This document shows positions 10,684-18,070 of a stretch of DNA of 64,000 nucleotides, in pieces. Origin of the DNA: [Streptosporangium] indianense. GTDB taxonomy: Bacteria; Actinomycetota; Actinomycetes; Streptomycetales; Streptomycetaceae. Under the pieces are notes generated by a model. It did no database searches. It had not been told where the DNA came from and worked only from the letters and a program-made list of their open reading frames with translations. The translations under genes were made by a program, and so were the position numbers. The stretch is taken from positions 20,673 through 84,672 of the forward strand of contig NZ_JAKEIO010000014.1 in assembly GCF_021474405.1 (NCBI RefSeq). The letters run 5' to 3'. How positions within the stretch are numbered: position 1 is the first letter of the stretch; every line of letters begins with the position of its first letter.

Positions 10684-11646
10684 GTGGACCTCAAAGCGGT
10701 ACGGGCCTTCGTCGCGATCGCCGACTCCGGGCAGTTCCAGCGGGCGGCCGTGGATCTGGGCCTCACCCAGCAGGCCGTCTCCAAGCGGATCGCCGCGCTG
10801 GAGAAGGACCTCGGGGTGCGGCTCCTGGTCCGTACGCCGCGCGGGGCGGAACCCACCATCGACGGGCAGGCCTTGCTGCCACACGCCCGCGCCCTGCTCG
10901 GGGCCGAGGAGCGGGCGGTGGCCGCCGTACGGCCCGGGGGGCGGGCCCTGCGGGTCGACGTCGTGGGCCGCCGGGCCGCCCCCGGCGGGCTGGTGCAGGA
11001 CTTCCACCGGGCCCACCCGGAGATCCCGCTGGACGTCGTCACCCTCTTCGACGTGGACACGGCCGTGACCGCCCTGCGCGACGGGGCCGTCGACGCCACC
11101 TTCCGTGCCGTCACCATGCCCGGACACCCGCTCCCCGACGGCATCGCCGCCCTGCCGGTCCTCGACGAGCCGATGCACCTGTGCGTCGGCCCCGGCCACG
11201 CCTTCGCCCGGGCCCCCTGGGTGACGCCGGATCAGCTCGCCGGGCACCGCATCTGGATGCCGGGCAACGCGCCCGGCACCGAGTGGCACGCCTACTACGA
11301 GGCGCTCGCCGCCGAGTTCGGACCGGCCGTCGACACCATCGGCCCCCACTTCGGTCTCGAAGCGCTCCTCGACACCATCGCCGGATCCCCGGCCCTGGCG
11401 ACCTTCCTCAGCGAACGGACCCCGCACGTCTGGCCCGTGGGCCACGACCTGCGGCTCGTCCCCCTGCGCGACCCCACCCCGGTCTACCCGCACTCCCTGC
11501 TCTGGCGCGCCGACAACCCGCACCCCGGTCTGACGGCACTGCGCGACCACCTGACGGCGACGCGCCCCCGACCGCCCGAGGGCGAGCTCTGGCGGCCGTC
11601 CTGGGCGGACCCGGCGCCTACCCGAGCCGCTTCTCCAGCAGGGTGA
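10684..11646 (+). CDS. LysR-family transcriptional regulator
   Basis: A 320-residue regulator. The N-terminal HTH occupies residues 1-60 (FQRAAVDLGLTQQAVSKRIAALEKDLGVRLLVRT in outline) and the rest forms a periplasmic-binding-fold effector domain. GTG at 10684 was chosen because TACCCT lies 7 nt upstream, a leaderless arrangement, and LysR proteins usually start two or three residues before LKAVRAFVAIAD. The 3' end overlaps the convergent acetyltransferase gene by 29 nt. The target is unknown; a palindrome in its own promoter suggests autoregulation. Confidence 0.9.
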   Translation: MDLKAVRAFVAIADSGQFQRAAVDLGLTQQAVSKRIAALEKDLGVRLLVRTPRGAEPTIDGQALLPHARALLGAEERAVAAVRPGGRALRVDVVGRRAAPGGLVQDFHRAHPEIPLDVVTLFDVDTAVTALRDGAVDATFRAVTMPGHPLPDGIAALPVLDEPMHLCVGPGHAFARAPWVTPDQLAGHRIWMPGNAPGTEWHAYYEALAAEFGPAVDTIGPHFGLEALLDTIAGSPALATFLSERTPHVWPVGHDLRLVPLRDPTPVYPHSLLWRADNPHPGLTALRDHLTATRPRPPEGELWRPSWADPAPTRAASPAG

Positions 11647-12139
11647 AGGACTTGGGCGGGCCGCCCGGCTGCGGCTTGCCCTCCTTGCGGCCCACGACCC
11701 GGTAACCGGCGTCGACGTAATAGGCGTTGAGCGGTGCGTTGCCCGCCAGGCAGTCCAGCCGCACCCGGGTCCGCCCCGCCTCGGCCACACGCCGTTCCGC
11801 GGCCGACAGCAGCAGCCGGCCCGTGCCGGGCGCGGCGGCGGCCCGGTCCACCATCAGCCGGTGCACATACCCGGCGACGGGCGGCTGCGCACCCCAGGCG
11901 TCCTCGTCCTCCCACCACAACTCCCAGGCCCCGACCGGACGCCCTCCGGCCTCCGCCAGCCAGACCTCGCCCCGCGTCATGATCCGGCGGAAGTGGTCCT
12001 CGTCCAGCTCCCCCGGCCGCCACTGCCCGGTGATGCCCCGGGACAGCATCCAGCGGGCGGCGTCGTCGCGGAGGCGGACCAGGGCGGCGAGGTCGGACTC
12101 GGCGGCGGGCCGGACCCGCGGCCCGGTCGTCGACGGCAC
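11618..12139 (-). CDS. GNAT-family N-acetyltransferase
   Basis: A 173-residue protein matching the GNAT fold: VHRLMVDRAAAAPGTGRLLLSAAERR forms the beta4/alpha3 acetyl-CoA site (a variant of R/Q-x2-G-x-G/A), and LNAYYVDAGYRVVGR is the usual C-terminal motif. It lies 3 nt downstream of mshD on the same strand, so the two are probably one transcript, and it overlaps the LysR gene tail-to-tail. The acceptor is unknown. Confidence 0.88.
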   Translation of the reverse strand: MPSTTGPRVRPAAESDLAALVRLRDDAARWMLSRGITGQWRPGELDEDHFRRIMTRGEVWLAEAGGRPVGAWELWWEDEDAWGAQPPVAGYVHRLMVDRAAAAPGTGRLLLSAAERRVAEAGRTRVRLDCLAGNAPLNAYYVDAGYRVVGRKEGKPQPGGPPKSFTLLEKRLG

Positions 12140-12142
12140 GGC

Positions 12143-13069
12143 TCAGGTCTCCGTCCGGTACATCAGGTCCACCTCGTGCGTGGTGAACCCCAGCCGCTCG
12201 TACACCGACACCGCCGCCTTGTTGTCGGCGTCGACGTACAGCATCGCCGTCGGCAGCCCCTGCCCCGCGAGGTGCCGCAGCCCGATCGTGGTCAGGGACT
12301 TGCCGAGCCCGCCGCCCTGCGCGCCGGGACCGACGCCGAGGACGTACACCTCGCCCAGGCCCTCCTCGGCGTGCACCTTCGTCCAGTGGAAGCCGACGAG
12401 TTCGTCGCCGCGGAAGGCCAGGAAGAAGCCCGCCGGGTCGAACCACGGCTCGGCCTTGCGGTCGTCGAGGTCGCGCTGGGTGAGGGAGCCCTGCTCGGGA
12501 TGGTGGGCGAAGGCGGCGGCGTTCACCGCGAGCCAGGCCGCGTCGTCCTGGCCGGGGACGAAGGTGCGGACCGTCACGCCCTCGGGGAGCACCGGCTCGG
12601 GCGCGTCGAAGCCGGTCAACGGCCGTCGCATCTGACGCAGTTCGCGGAACAGCGTCAGCCCGAGGACCTGCGCGAGATGCCGGGCGGCGGAGTGCCCGCC
12701 GTGCGCCCACACCCGCAGCCGCTTCCCCGACGCGGCCAGCAGCGCCGAGCCGAGGGCCCGCCCGTGCCCGTGCCCGCGGTGCCCCGGGTGCACCACCAGC
12801 TCGGCGGCCGGCGGCTCCACCAGGTCCGTGTCCTCCAGCTGCGCGTAGCCGACGAGTTCCCCGCCGGCCGTGAGCAGCAGATGCGACACGCCCTCCCGCT
12901 CCCCGCCGCGCAGTTGCAACCGGCCCTGTTCGGACACCGCCTGCTGCCCGTCGGTCCGGGCCGCCTCGTCGAGCAGCCCGAGTACGGCCTCGGTCTGCTC
13001 CGCGGAGAGCGCGGCAAGGGTCTCGATCGAGCGGGGGCGGCCTGGCCTTACGGTGTCGTCGCTGGTCAT
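12143..13069 (-). CDS. mshD: Mycothiol synthase MshD
   Basis: Transfers acetyl from acetyl-CoA to Cys-GlcN-Ins, the last step of mycothiol synthesis. The 308-residue protein has two GNAT domains: the N-terminal one with VHPGHRGHGHGRALGSALL near 115 and the C-terminal, active one with VYVLGVGPGAQGGGLGKSL near 245, ending in LYVDADNKAAVSVYERLGF. ATG 13069 was preferred over an upstream in-frame start because TACCCT lies 7 nt before it (leaderless) and MTSDD is the usual start. mshA, the first pathway gene, lies 42 kb away in the same window. A GNAT gene follows by 3 nt. Confidence 0.95.
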   Translation of the reverse strand: MTSDDTVRPGRPRSIETLAALSAEQTEAVLGLLDEAARTDGQQAVSEQGRLQLRGGEREGVSHLLLTAGGELVGYAQLEDTDLVEPPAAELVVHPGHRGHGHGRALGSALLAASGKRLRVWAHGGHSAARHLAQVLGLTLFRELRQMRRPLTGFDAPEPVLPEGVTVRTFVPGQDDAAWLAVNAAAFAHHPEQGSLTQRDLDDRKAEPWFDPAGFFLAFRGDELVGFHWTKVHAEEGLGEVYVLGVGPGAQGGGLGKSLTTIGLRHLAGQGLPTAMLYVDADNKAAVSVYERLGFTTHEVDLMYRTET

Positions 13070-13099
13070 GCGTACGAGGGTACGGGGCACCACCGGCAA

Positions 13100-13214
13100 A
13101 TCGGCGGCAAAGAAGCAACCCAGATGTAACCATGAAACACCTGTCGCGCTACGCGCGTTGACTCTAGGCTGCGCCGGACGACATCACTGTCCCAGCAGAC
13201 CCACAGGGGGGCGT
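13100..13214. promoter_or_regulatory. Intergenic region with repeats before the 5'-nucleotidase
   Basis: Between divergent mshD and the nucleotidase gene. GCAACCCAGAT and GTAACCATGAA (about 13115-13136) form an imperfect 11-bp direct repeat (8 of 11 positions shared), a spacing used by OmpR-type regulators such as PhoP. TTGACT and TAGGCT follow nearby. Assignment to PhoP is speculative, although extracellular 5'-nucleotidases are often in the Pho regulon. Confidence 0.35.
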
Positions 13215-15032
13215 ATGCCAGCCACTTCACCGGCGCACTCGGAGCGCCGCAGACGTCGTACGAACCGTTTCGTCGCTCTCGCCGCCGGTGTCGTCACCGT
13301 CGGCGCGCTGGCCGCCGCGGGGTTGCCCGGGTCGGCGACCGCCGGGGAGGAAACCCGCGGAGGCGGGTACTGGCCCGGCCGCTACCAGGACGTCCAGCTG
13401 CTGTCCTTCAACGACCTGCACGGCAACCTGGAGCCGCCGGCCGGCTCCTCCGGCCGGGTCACCGAGACGCAGCCCGACGGGACGACGAAGACCATCGACG
13501 CGGGTGGCGCCGAGTACCTCGCCACGCACCTGCGGCAGGCCCGCAAGGGCCAGAAGTACTCCATCACCGCGGCCGGCGGCGACATGGTCGGCGCCTCCCC
13601 GCTGATCTCCGGGCTCTTCCACGACGAGCCCACCATCGAGGCGCTGAACAAGCTCGACCTCGACGTCACGTCCGTCGGCAACCACGAGTTCGACGAGGGC
13701 GCCAAGGAGCTGGCCCGCCTGCAGAACGGCGGTTGCCACCCGAAGGACGGCTGTTACACGGACGCGCAGTTCCAGGGCGCCGACTTCCCCTACCTCGCGG
13801 CCAACGTCCTCGACGAGAAGACCGAGAAGCCGATCCTCAAGCCCTACTGGGTGTGGAAGAAGAACGGCGTCAAGGTCGGCTTCATCGGCGTGACTTTGGA
13901 GGGCACCCCGAACATCGTCTCCGCCGAGGGCGTCAAGGGCCTGTCCTTCAAGGACGAGGTCGAGACGATCAACAAGTACGCCAAGGTGCTCCAGAAGCAG
14001 GGCGTGAAGTCGATCGTCGCACTCATCCACGAGGGCGGCTTCCCGGCGTCGACGTCGTACAACTACGACTGTGACGCCCCGGGTGCGGGCGACGGCATCT
14101 CCGGCCCGATCGTCGACATCGCCAAGAACGTCACGCCGCAGGTGGACGCGCTGGTCACCGGCCACACCCACAACGCGTACGTGTGCAGCATCGCCGACCC
14201 GGCGGGCAAGCCCCGCATGGTCACCTCGGCCGCGTCCTTCGGCCGCCTCTACACGGACACCACGCTGACGTACGACCGGAAGACCGGCGACATCGCCCGT
14301 ACGGCGGTGAAGTCCGCGAACCGCGTGGTCACCCGGGACGTCCCCAAGGCGCCTGACATGACCGAGCTGATCGGCAAGTGGAACACGCTGGCCGCGCCCA
14401 TCGGCAACAAGCCGATCGGTTGGATCTCCGGCGACATCGGCAACACCGGCACCGAGTCCCCGCTCGGCGACCTCATCGCCGACGCGCAGCTCGCCCACGG
14501 CAAGCAGCTCGACCCGGAGACCGACCTGGCGCTGATGAACCCGGGCGGGATCCGCGCGCCGCTGACCTACGCGGCCAAGGCCGGTGAGGGCGACGGCGTC
14601 GTCACCTACGCCGAGGGCTTCACGGTCCAGCCGTTCGCCAACACAGTGAACCTGCAGAACTTCACGGGCGCGCAGCTGATCCAGGCGCTCAAGGAGCAGG
14701 TGTCCGGCCCGAACGCGGCCGCGCCGAAGATCCTCCAGGTCTCGTCCGGTCTGACGTACACGCTGGACCTCACCAAGTCCGGTGCCGACCGGGTGGTCAC
14801 GGACAGCATCAAGCTGAACGGTGCGGCCATCGACCCGGCGGCCACCTACCGCGTCGCGACGAACAGCTTCCTCGCGGGCGGCGGCGACGGCTTCCCGACC
14901 CTCGGGCAGGGCACGAACGACGTGGTCGGCAGCGACGACCTGACGGCCCTGGAGCAGTACCTGACGGCCAACTCCTCGGCGTCGAACCCGATCGCGCCGC
15001 CGAAGGCGGACCGGATCACGATCGTGAAGTAG
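13215..15032 (+). CDS. Secreted 5'-nucleotidase / UshA-like phosphoesterase
   Basis: A 605-residue exported enzyme that removes phosphate from extracellular nucleotides. A signal peptide with an Arg-rich start (RRRRRTNR) and hydrophobic core runs to about residue 45. The metallophosphatase domain follows with LLSFNDLHGN, AGGDMVGA, SVGNHEFDEG and VTGHTHN, which supply the two-metal ligands. The C-terminal 5'-nucleotidase domain has MNPGGIRAPL and YRVATNSFLAGGGDGF, the substrate-binding region. The ATG is preceded by AGGGGGG at good spacing. It is transcribed away from mshD. A role in phosphate scavenging alongside nearby ppk is plausible. Confidence 0.94.
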   Translation: MPATSPAHSERRRRRTNRFVALAAGVVTVGALAAAGLPGSATAGEETRGGGYWPGRYQDVQLLSFNDLHGNLEPPAGSSGRVTETQPDGTTKTIDAGGAEYLATHLRQARKGQKYSITAAGGDMVGASPLISGLFHDEPTIEALNKLDLDVTSVGNHEFDEGAKELARLQNGGCHPKDGCYTDAQFQGADFPYLAANVLDEKTEKPILKPYWVWKKNGVKVGFIGVTLEGTPNIVSAEGVKGLSFKDEVETINKYAKVLQKQGVKSIVALIHEGGFPASTSYNYDCDAPGAGDGISGPIVDIAKNVTPQVDALVTGHTHNAYVCSIADPAGKPRMVTSAASFGRLYTDTTLTYDRKTGDIARTAVKSANRVVTRDVPKAPDMTELIGKWNTLAAPIGNKPIGWISGDIGNTGTESPLGDLIADAQLAHGKQLDPETDLALMNPGGIRAPLTYAAKAGEGDGVVTYAEGFTVQPFANTVNLQNFTGAQLIQALKEQVSGPNAAAPKILQVSSGLTYTLDLTKSGADRVVTDSIKLNGAAIDPAATYRVATNSFLAGGGDGFPTLGQGTNDVVGSDDLTALEQYLTANSSASNPIAPPKADRITIVK

Positions 15033-15090
15033 GTCGCATACCCGGGGTTCGAGTTGCGGGTGGGGGAGGTGCGCATGGTCGGATGGATCG

Positions 15091-16302
15091 ATGCGTACCC
15101 CCCACCACCTAGATGCGCATCCCCGTCCGAACCCGTACGAGGAGCTCGCCGCCCTCGATGACGGGCCTCTGGAGGAGACCCCTCTGGAGGAGTTCCTCTC
15201 CGAGGAACGCGATGCGGGCGCCGAGGACGCCTGGGCCCCGCCGGACCATCGCCGCGGCGGCAAGCGGCGTCGGAAGAATCGTTTCGCTGGCTTGCCGCTC
15301 GCAGTGAAGGCGGTCGTCGGCCTGGTCGCCCTCGCCGCGTTCGCCGCCCTCGGCGACCGCTGGGCGGTGCTCTACGCCGAGCACCGCGCCGCGGACACCC
15401 TCAAGGACCGCCTCGACCTGGCCGCCGCGCCCGAGGTGGAGATCGGCGGCTTCCCCTTCCTCACCCAACTCGCCGACAAGCGGCTGGAGTCGGTGAAGGT
15501 GACCGTCCCGGATGTCGCCGCCGACCGCGTCTCGCTGGCGAAGGTGTCGGCCACGGCCCATGACGTGACGCTCGACGCGGACGGCCTGACGTCCGTGCGC
15601 GGCGCCGACGTCCCCCGCTTCGACGGGGACGTCCTGCTGTCCTTCGGCGACCTCAACCGCGAACTCGGCGCCTCCCAGGTGACGTTCACCGGCGAGGGCC
15701 GCGACCGGGTGCGGGCGCGCGGCACCCTGCCGGTCGCCGGGCACGACCTGAAGCTGCGAGCCGAGGCCCGGATCCGGCGGCAGGGGCAGCGGGGCATCGC
15801 CACGGAGATCGGCGGCATGCGCCTGGACATCGGGGACCTGGCGACCTACCGCCCCGGCAAGCGTGCCTCGGAAGGACTGCATTTGACGCCCAAGGCCTCC
15901 GCCGGCCTGGCCCGGGAGACCCGCAAGGCCAAGGCGTTGCTGTCGGTCCCGGCCATCGTGCAGCGCATGGGCGTGCCCGAGGCGACCGTACGGCAGGCCC
16001 TCGCCGACGACGGCGAGCTCGCCGAGCTGACCGGCTCCCCGCGCTTCGTCCGTCAGGCCGAGCGCCTGAACCTCATCGACCTCGCCCTGGACAACCCGCA
16101 GGTGCTCAGGAGCCTGGGCCTCGACCCCGATCTGCTGGGGGAGTTGTCGGGCCTGACCCGTCCGGTCCTGGCCGACCGGCTCGCCCTGGCCTTCGAACTG
16201 CCGAAGCCGGAGCAGGGGAGCGTGCAGCTGGAGGACGTCCGGGTGGAGGAGGACGGCATCCGGGTACGGCTGTCGGGCTCGGGGCTGAGGGTGGGCGGTT
16301 GA
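15091..16302 (+). CDS. DUF2993 (LmeA-like) membrane-anchored protein
   Basis: A 403-residue protein. Residues 1-65 are acidic then basic and cytoplasmic, a single membrane helix lies near 70-88, and the rest is an extracytoplasmic DUF2993 domain (IGGFPFLTQLADKRLESVKV). The related mycobacterial LmeA is a periplasmic phospholipid-binding protein needed for lipomannan maturation; that role is known there, not shown here. A shorter paralogue lies at 26085-26822. ATG 15091 begins just after GGATCG with no good ribosome-binding site, so the start is moderately certain. Confidence 0.85.
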   Translation: MRTPHHLDAHPRPNPYEELAALDDGPLEETPLEEFLSEERDAGAEDAWAPPDHRRGGKRRRKNRFAGLPLAVKAVVGLVALAAFAALGDRWAVLYAEHRAADTLKDRLDLAAAPEVEIGGFPFLTQLADKRLESVKVTVPDVAADRVSLAKVSATAHDVTLDADGLTSVRGADVPRFDGDVLLSFGDLNRELGASQVTFTGEGRDRVRARGTLPVAGHDLKLRAEARIRRQGQRGIATEIGGMRLDIGDLATYRPGKRASEGLHLTPKASAGLARETRKAKALLSVPAIVQRMGVPEATVRQALADDGELAELTGSPRFVRQAERLNLIDLALDNPQVLRSLGLDPDLLGELSGLTRPVLADRLALAFELPKPEQGSVQLEDVRVEEDGIRVRLSGSGLRVGG

Positions 16303-16338
16303 AACCTCCCCGGGTGACACTTTGTGTGCATTCTGTCG

Positions 16339-16662
16339 TCATGGGTCGGTGCGTGACTGCGACTGCGCCCGGGCTTGGGCTTGGGCTTGGGCTTGGGCTT
16401 GGGCCTGAGACTGACTGCGACTGAGGGCGATGCGCAGCACGTCGCCCAGGGACTCCACGGCCCGGGTCAACGCGAAACGCACGGCGCGTTCACCGGCCTT
16501 GGGGTCGCGCAGGACGGCCGTGGCGCCCGCGAGGACGGTTTCGGCGGATGCGAGCTGGGCGGCCTCGACGTCGTCGGCGAGCCGGGACAGCAGGCTGTCG
16601 GGGTCGTCGGTGGACAGGTAACAGGCTTTGCCGTCGGCACCGGTCCAGGGGAGGAGCCTCAT
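16339..16662 (-). CDS. Small protein with Ala-Gln/Ser-Gln repeat tail, HTH/DUF397-locus associated
   Basis: A 107-residue protein. The N-terminal 80 residues (RLLPWTGADGKACYLS, LADDVEAAQLASAETVLAGA) resemble small proteins often divergent to WhiJ-type HTH/DUF397 pairs in Streptomyces; their role is unknown. The last 27 residues are a low-complexity run of SQ and AQ dipeptides, encoded by a GGGCTT hexamer repeat (16371-16406). ATG 16662 overlaps the stop of the upstream small gene (ATGA). The repeat tail is probably variable in length among strains. Confidence 0.75.
   Translation of the reverse strand: MRLLPWTGADGKACYLSTDDPDSLLSRLADDVEAAQLASAETVLAGATAVLRDPKAGERAVRFALTRAVESLGDVLRIALSRSQSQAQAQAQAQAQARAQSQSRTDP
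16371..16406. repeat. Hexanucleotide microsatellite (GGGCTT)5 plus one variant unit
   Basis: Five exact copies of GGGCTT are followed by one GGGCCT. The array is inside the small gene on the minus strand and encodes alternating Ala and Gln. Unit changes keep the reading frame, so the tail length can vary without frameshift. Confidence 0.95.
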
Positions 16663-16869
16663 GCGTGGATCTCCAGGGCGTGGAGGTAGGGGCGGACGAG
16701 GGGGGTGTCCATGTGGAGGGGCTCTACGGGCAGGGCTCGGGACGTGTACCGGCGGTGGCGACGCCCGCAGGGCCGGCCCGACCGCTCGATGACGCCCTCG
16801 GGCGGGGAGGAGGAGTCGTACGAGGGTGAGCAGGAGGGATTCGCAGAGTTGGGCGAGGCGTAGGCGCAC
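16659..16869 (-). pseudogene. Small gene apparently broken by a frameshift
   Basis: From GTG 16869, preceded by GAGAAGGGA, the first frame gives VRLRLAQLCESLLLTLVRL and has streptomycete codon use for about 30-37 codons. From roughly 16775 that codon bias passes to another frame, which reads RHRRYTSRALPVEP and LVRPYLHALEIHA and stops at 16659, overlapping the next start as ATGA. Only a one-base shift between 16745 and 16800 joins the two. The intact product would be about 70 residues. It may be a real frameshift mutation, a sequencing error or programmed frameshifting. Confidence 0.6.
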
Positions 16870-17009
16870 GGAAGCGTCCCTTCTCAGGTCAGGGGGAGGC
16901 TGGGTGGGGAGCGGTGATCACCGTTCGTGCCCACATCGTCACTGCATCGCCGTACTCTGCGGAAGAGGCCAGGTGTTGCCTGGAGGCTCAGGCAACGGTG
17001 AGGGGTGAC

Positions 17010-17831
17010 GTGGGCGAAGTGGTTGACGGGGGGCGGGTGGTCCTCGGGCGGACGCTGCGGTTCCTGCGGGAGCAGGCGGGAAAGTCGCTCGGGCAGTTGG
17101 CCGAGGACACGGGGTACGACAAGAGCTACCTGAGCCGCCTGGAGTCCGGGGAGCGGTTGTCCAAGCTGGCGGTCATGGAGGACTTGGACAGCTACTACGG
17201 GTGCGGTGACCTGCTGGTTCGCGAGTGGCGGGACGCGCGCAGGGAGGTCATCAAGGACAAGTACAAGGCGTTCATGGACCTTGAGGCGACGGCGCAGATC
17301 ATGTGGATGTTCCAGCTGCGCGTGCCGGGTCTGCTGCAAACCGAGGACTACGCCCGAGCGGTGTTGTCAGGGTTGTCTGGCGCCCAGACAACGGCAGGCA
17401 ACAGTGAGGACGTCGAGGAACAGGTGGCTGCGCGGATGGGGCGGCAGGAGCTGCTCTACCGTGAGTCGGCGCCCAGCGTGCGTGTGATCCTGGATGAGGG
17501 GGCGGTACGGCGGCCCGTTCCCGACGCGAAGGTGTGGACCGACCAGTTGTCGCGCCTGGTGGATGCGGCAGAGCTGCCGAATGTCGCGATCCAGGTGCTG
17601 ACTTACACGGCCGGTGTGCACGACCTTATGAACAGTGACCTCATCCTCTTGTGGCAGCGTCTCGGGAACCCCGTCGCTTATGTGGAGGGCAACGGCTTCG
17701 GAGAGCTGATCCAGGATCCGGACAAGGTGCTTGCCTACCGCCTGTCCTACGATCTCGTCAGGGATGCGGCGCTGAGCCCGGCGGAGTCGACAGCGTTTCT
17801 CAAGCGCCTCTTGGAGGAGTCCAGACCATGA
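17010..17831 (+). CDS. WhiJ-type XRE regulator with DUF5753 domain
   Basis: A 273-residue protein. An N-terminal helix-turn-helix (residues about 8-65, LGQLAEDTGYDKSYLSRLESG) is followed by the DUF5753 effector domain (PGLLQTEDYARAVL, LLYRESAPSVRVILDEGAVRRPV, PNVAIQVLTY). Such proteins pair with DUF397 partners in streptomycetes and affect development or antibiotic production in known cases (WhiJ). Several in-frame GTGs compete; 17010 was chosen for the GAGGGG four nucleotides upstream, and 16998 is the alternative. It overlaps the DUF397 gene by 4 nt and is divergent from the two small genes on the left. Confidence 0.88.
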   Translation: MGEVVDGGRVVLGRTLRFLREQAGKSLGQLAEDTGYDKSYLSRLESGERLSKLAVMEDLDSYYGCGDLLVREWRDARREVIKDKYKAFMDLEATAQIMWMFQLRVPGLLQTEDYARAVLSGLSGAQTTAGNSEDVEEQVAARMGRQELLYRESAPSVRVILDEGAVRRPVPDAKVWTDQLSRLVDAAELPNVAIQVLTYTAGVHDLMNSDLILLWQRLGNPVAYVEGNGFGELIQDPDKVLAYRLSYDLVRDAALSPAESTAFLKRLLEESRP

Positions 17832-18025
17832 ACCGAACCCCGGACCTCGACACCGCCGTGTGGCGCAAGTCGTCCTACAGCGACGGCGGAGCCTCGAACT
17901 GCCTCGAGATCGCCGACAACTGCCCCGGCATCGTTCCGGTCCGTGACAGTAAACAGTCCGGCGGTCCGATACTCGTGTTCGGCGGCAGCCCCTGGGCGTC
18001 GTTCCTCACGTACGTCAAGAAGTAG
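17828..18025 (+). CDS. DUF397 protein, partner of the WhiJ-type regulator
   Basis: A 65-residue protein with the DUF397 signature WRKSSYSDGGASNCLEIAD, followed by VPVRDSK and a C-terminal WASFL. DUF397 genes almost always follow an XRE/DUF5753 gene; here the ATG overlaps its stop (ATGA). In the WhiJ system the partner relieves the DNA-binding protein's repressive action; the same relation is inferred here. Confidence 0.92.
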   Translation: MNRTPDLDTAVWRKSSYSDGGASNCLEIADNCPGIVPVRDSKQSGGPILVFGGSPWASFLTYVKK

Positions 18026-18070
18026 CTGTCGGGGCCGCCCGCTTCCGGGCAGGGTCGCTCGCCGCCGGGA

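Noticed and set aside
15033..15090. GGTTCGAG sequence resembling a tRNA T-loop
   Set aside because: No matching acceptor, D or anticodon arms can be drawn around it; no tRNA gene found anywhere in the window.
16662..16720. Reading the 176-codon frame from 16869 to 16339 as one fused protein
   Set aside because: Codon bias in the middle third belongs to another frame and the ATGA junction at 16659-16662 shows two genes; the fusion is an artefact of the frameshift.
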